A DNA stretch of 64,000 bases from Clostridium pascui (GTDB taxonomy: Bacteria; Bacillota; Clostridia; Clostridiales; Clostridiaceae): NCBI RefSeq assembly GCF_016908015.1, contig NZ_JAFBDB010000002.1, forward strand, positions 558,001 through 622,000, in the 5' to 3' direction. Made by a program: the position numbers and the translations under genes. Position 1 is the stretch's first letter, and every line of letters starts with the position of its first letter. The notes beneath the pieces are model-generated. The model did not search any database. It was given only the letters and a program-made list of their open reading frames with translations, and was not told the DNA's origin. This document shows positions 63,971-64,000 of the stretch, piece after piece.

Positions 63971-64000
63971 ATATCGTATATCAATAATACCATATATAGG

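Noticed and set aside
63634-63993. 119-residue minus-strand frame containing WWNWQTRRTQN
   Set aside because: This is the well-known false translation of a tRNA-Leu gene running into the complement of the PNPOx-like gene.

Overview
The window is AT-rich and densely coding. It carries forespore sigma-factor genes (spoIIAA-spoIIAB-sigF), spoVAC-spoVAD-spoVAE, yunB-like and bofC-like sporulation genes, rubredoxin, pyruvate carboxylase and a SCIFF (six cysteines in forty-five residues) peptide system. This points to an anaerobic spore-forming Firmicute, most likely Clostridium sensu stricto or a close relative; the species cannot be fixed from sequence alone.

Positions 1-14155 are a cell-surface polysaccharide locus, all on the + strand. 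It holds the end of a sugar oxidoreductase, a hexapeptide acetyltransferase, three glycosyltransferases, two MurJ-type flippases (the second continuous with an initiating phosphoglycosyl transferase), three O-antigen-polymerase-like membrane proteins, an orphan membrane-anchored solute-binding protein and a WecG/TagA-type transferase. Together they look like a Wzx/Wzy-style pathway in which MurJ paralogues do the flipping. Positions 14260-26458 hold a PdaA-like deacetylase, an orphan adenine methyltransferase, spermidine synthase, the spoIIA operon behind a good sigma-H promoter, the spoVA operon, a class A penicillin-binding protein, yunB and hpt. Between yunB and hpt lies a 0.8-kb non-coding element made of long palindromic arms.

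Positions 26568-44550 are mostly housekeeping: an HflX GTPase with an N-terminal JAMM-like metalloprotease motif, rubredoxin, pyc, a nucleotidyltransferase, a MocR regulator, yigZ, yebC, a K+ channel, then bofC-ruvA-ruvB-queA-tgt-yajC in the order known from Bacillus. Positions 44620-46180 hold the SCIFF ranthipeptide precursor and its radical SAM maturase, followed by a second copy of the palindromic element in reverse orientation. Positions 46862-57551 run secD-secF-(recJ-like)-apt-relA-dtd-MBL hydrolase-hemZ-aspS, again Bacillus-like. In the recJ slot sits a short protein whose DHH motifs are altered. A probable 6S RNA follows aspS. The last 6 kb holds brnQ, ndk behind a 20-bp-arm palindrome, several very small proteins, a DUF4397 protein, a gamma-glutamylcyclotransferase-like protein, a PNPOx-like protein and a tRNA-Leu(CAA).

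The best candidate for something undescribed is the pair of modular palindromic elements at 25132-25922 and 46181-46704. Their four arms are homologous to one another and share an apical motif. No transposase, CRISPR array or phage module was seen.
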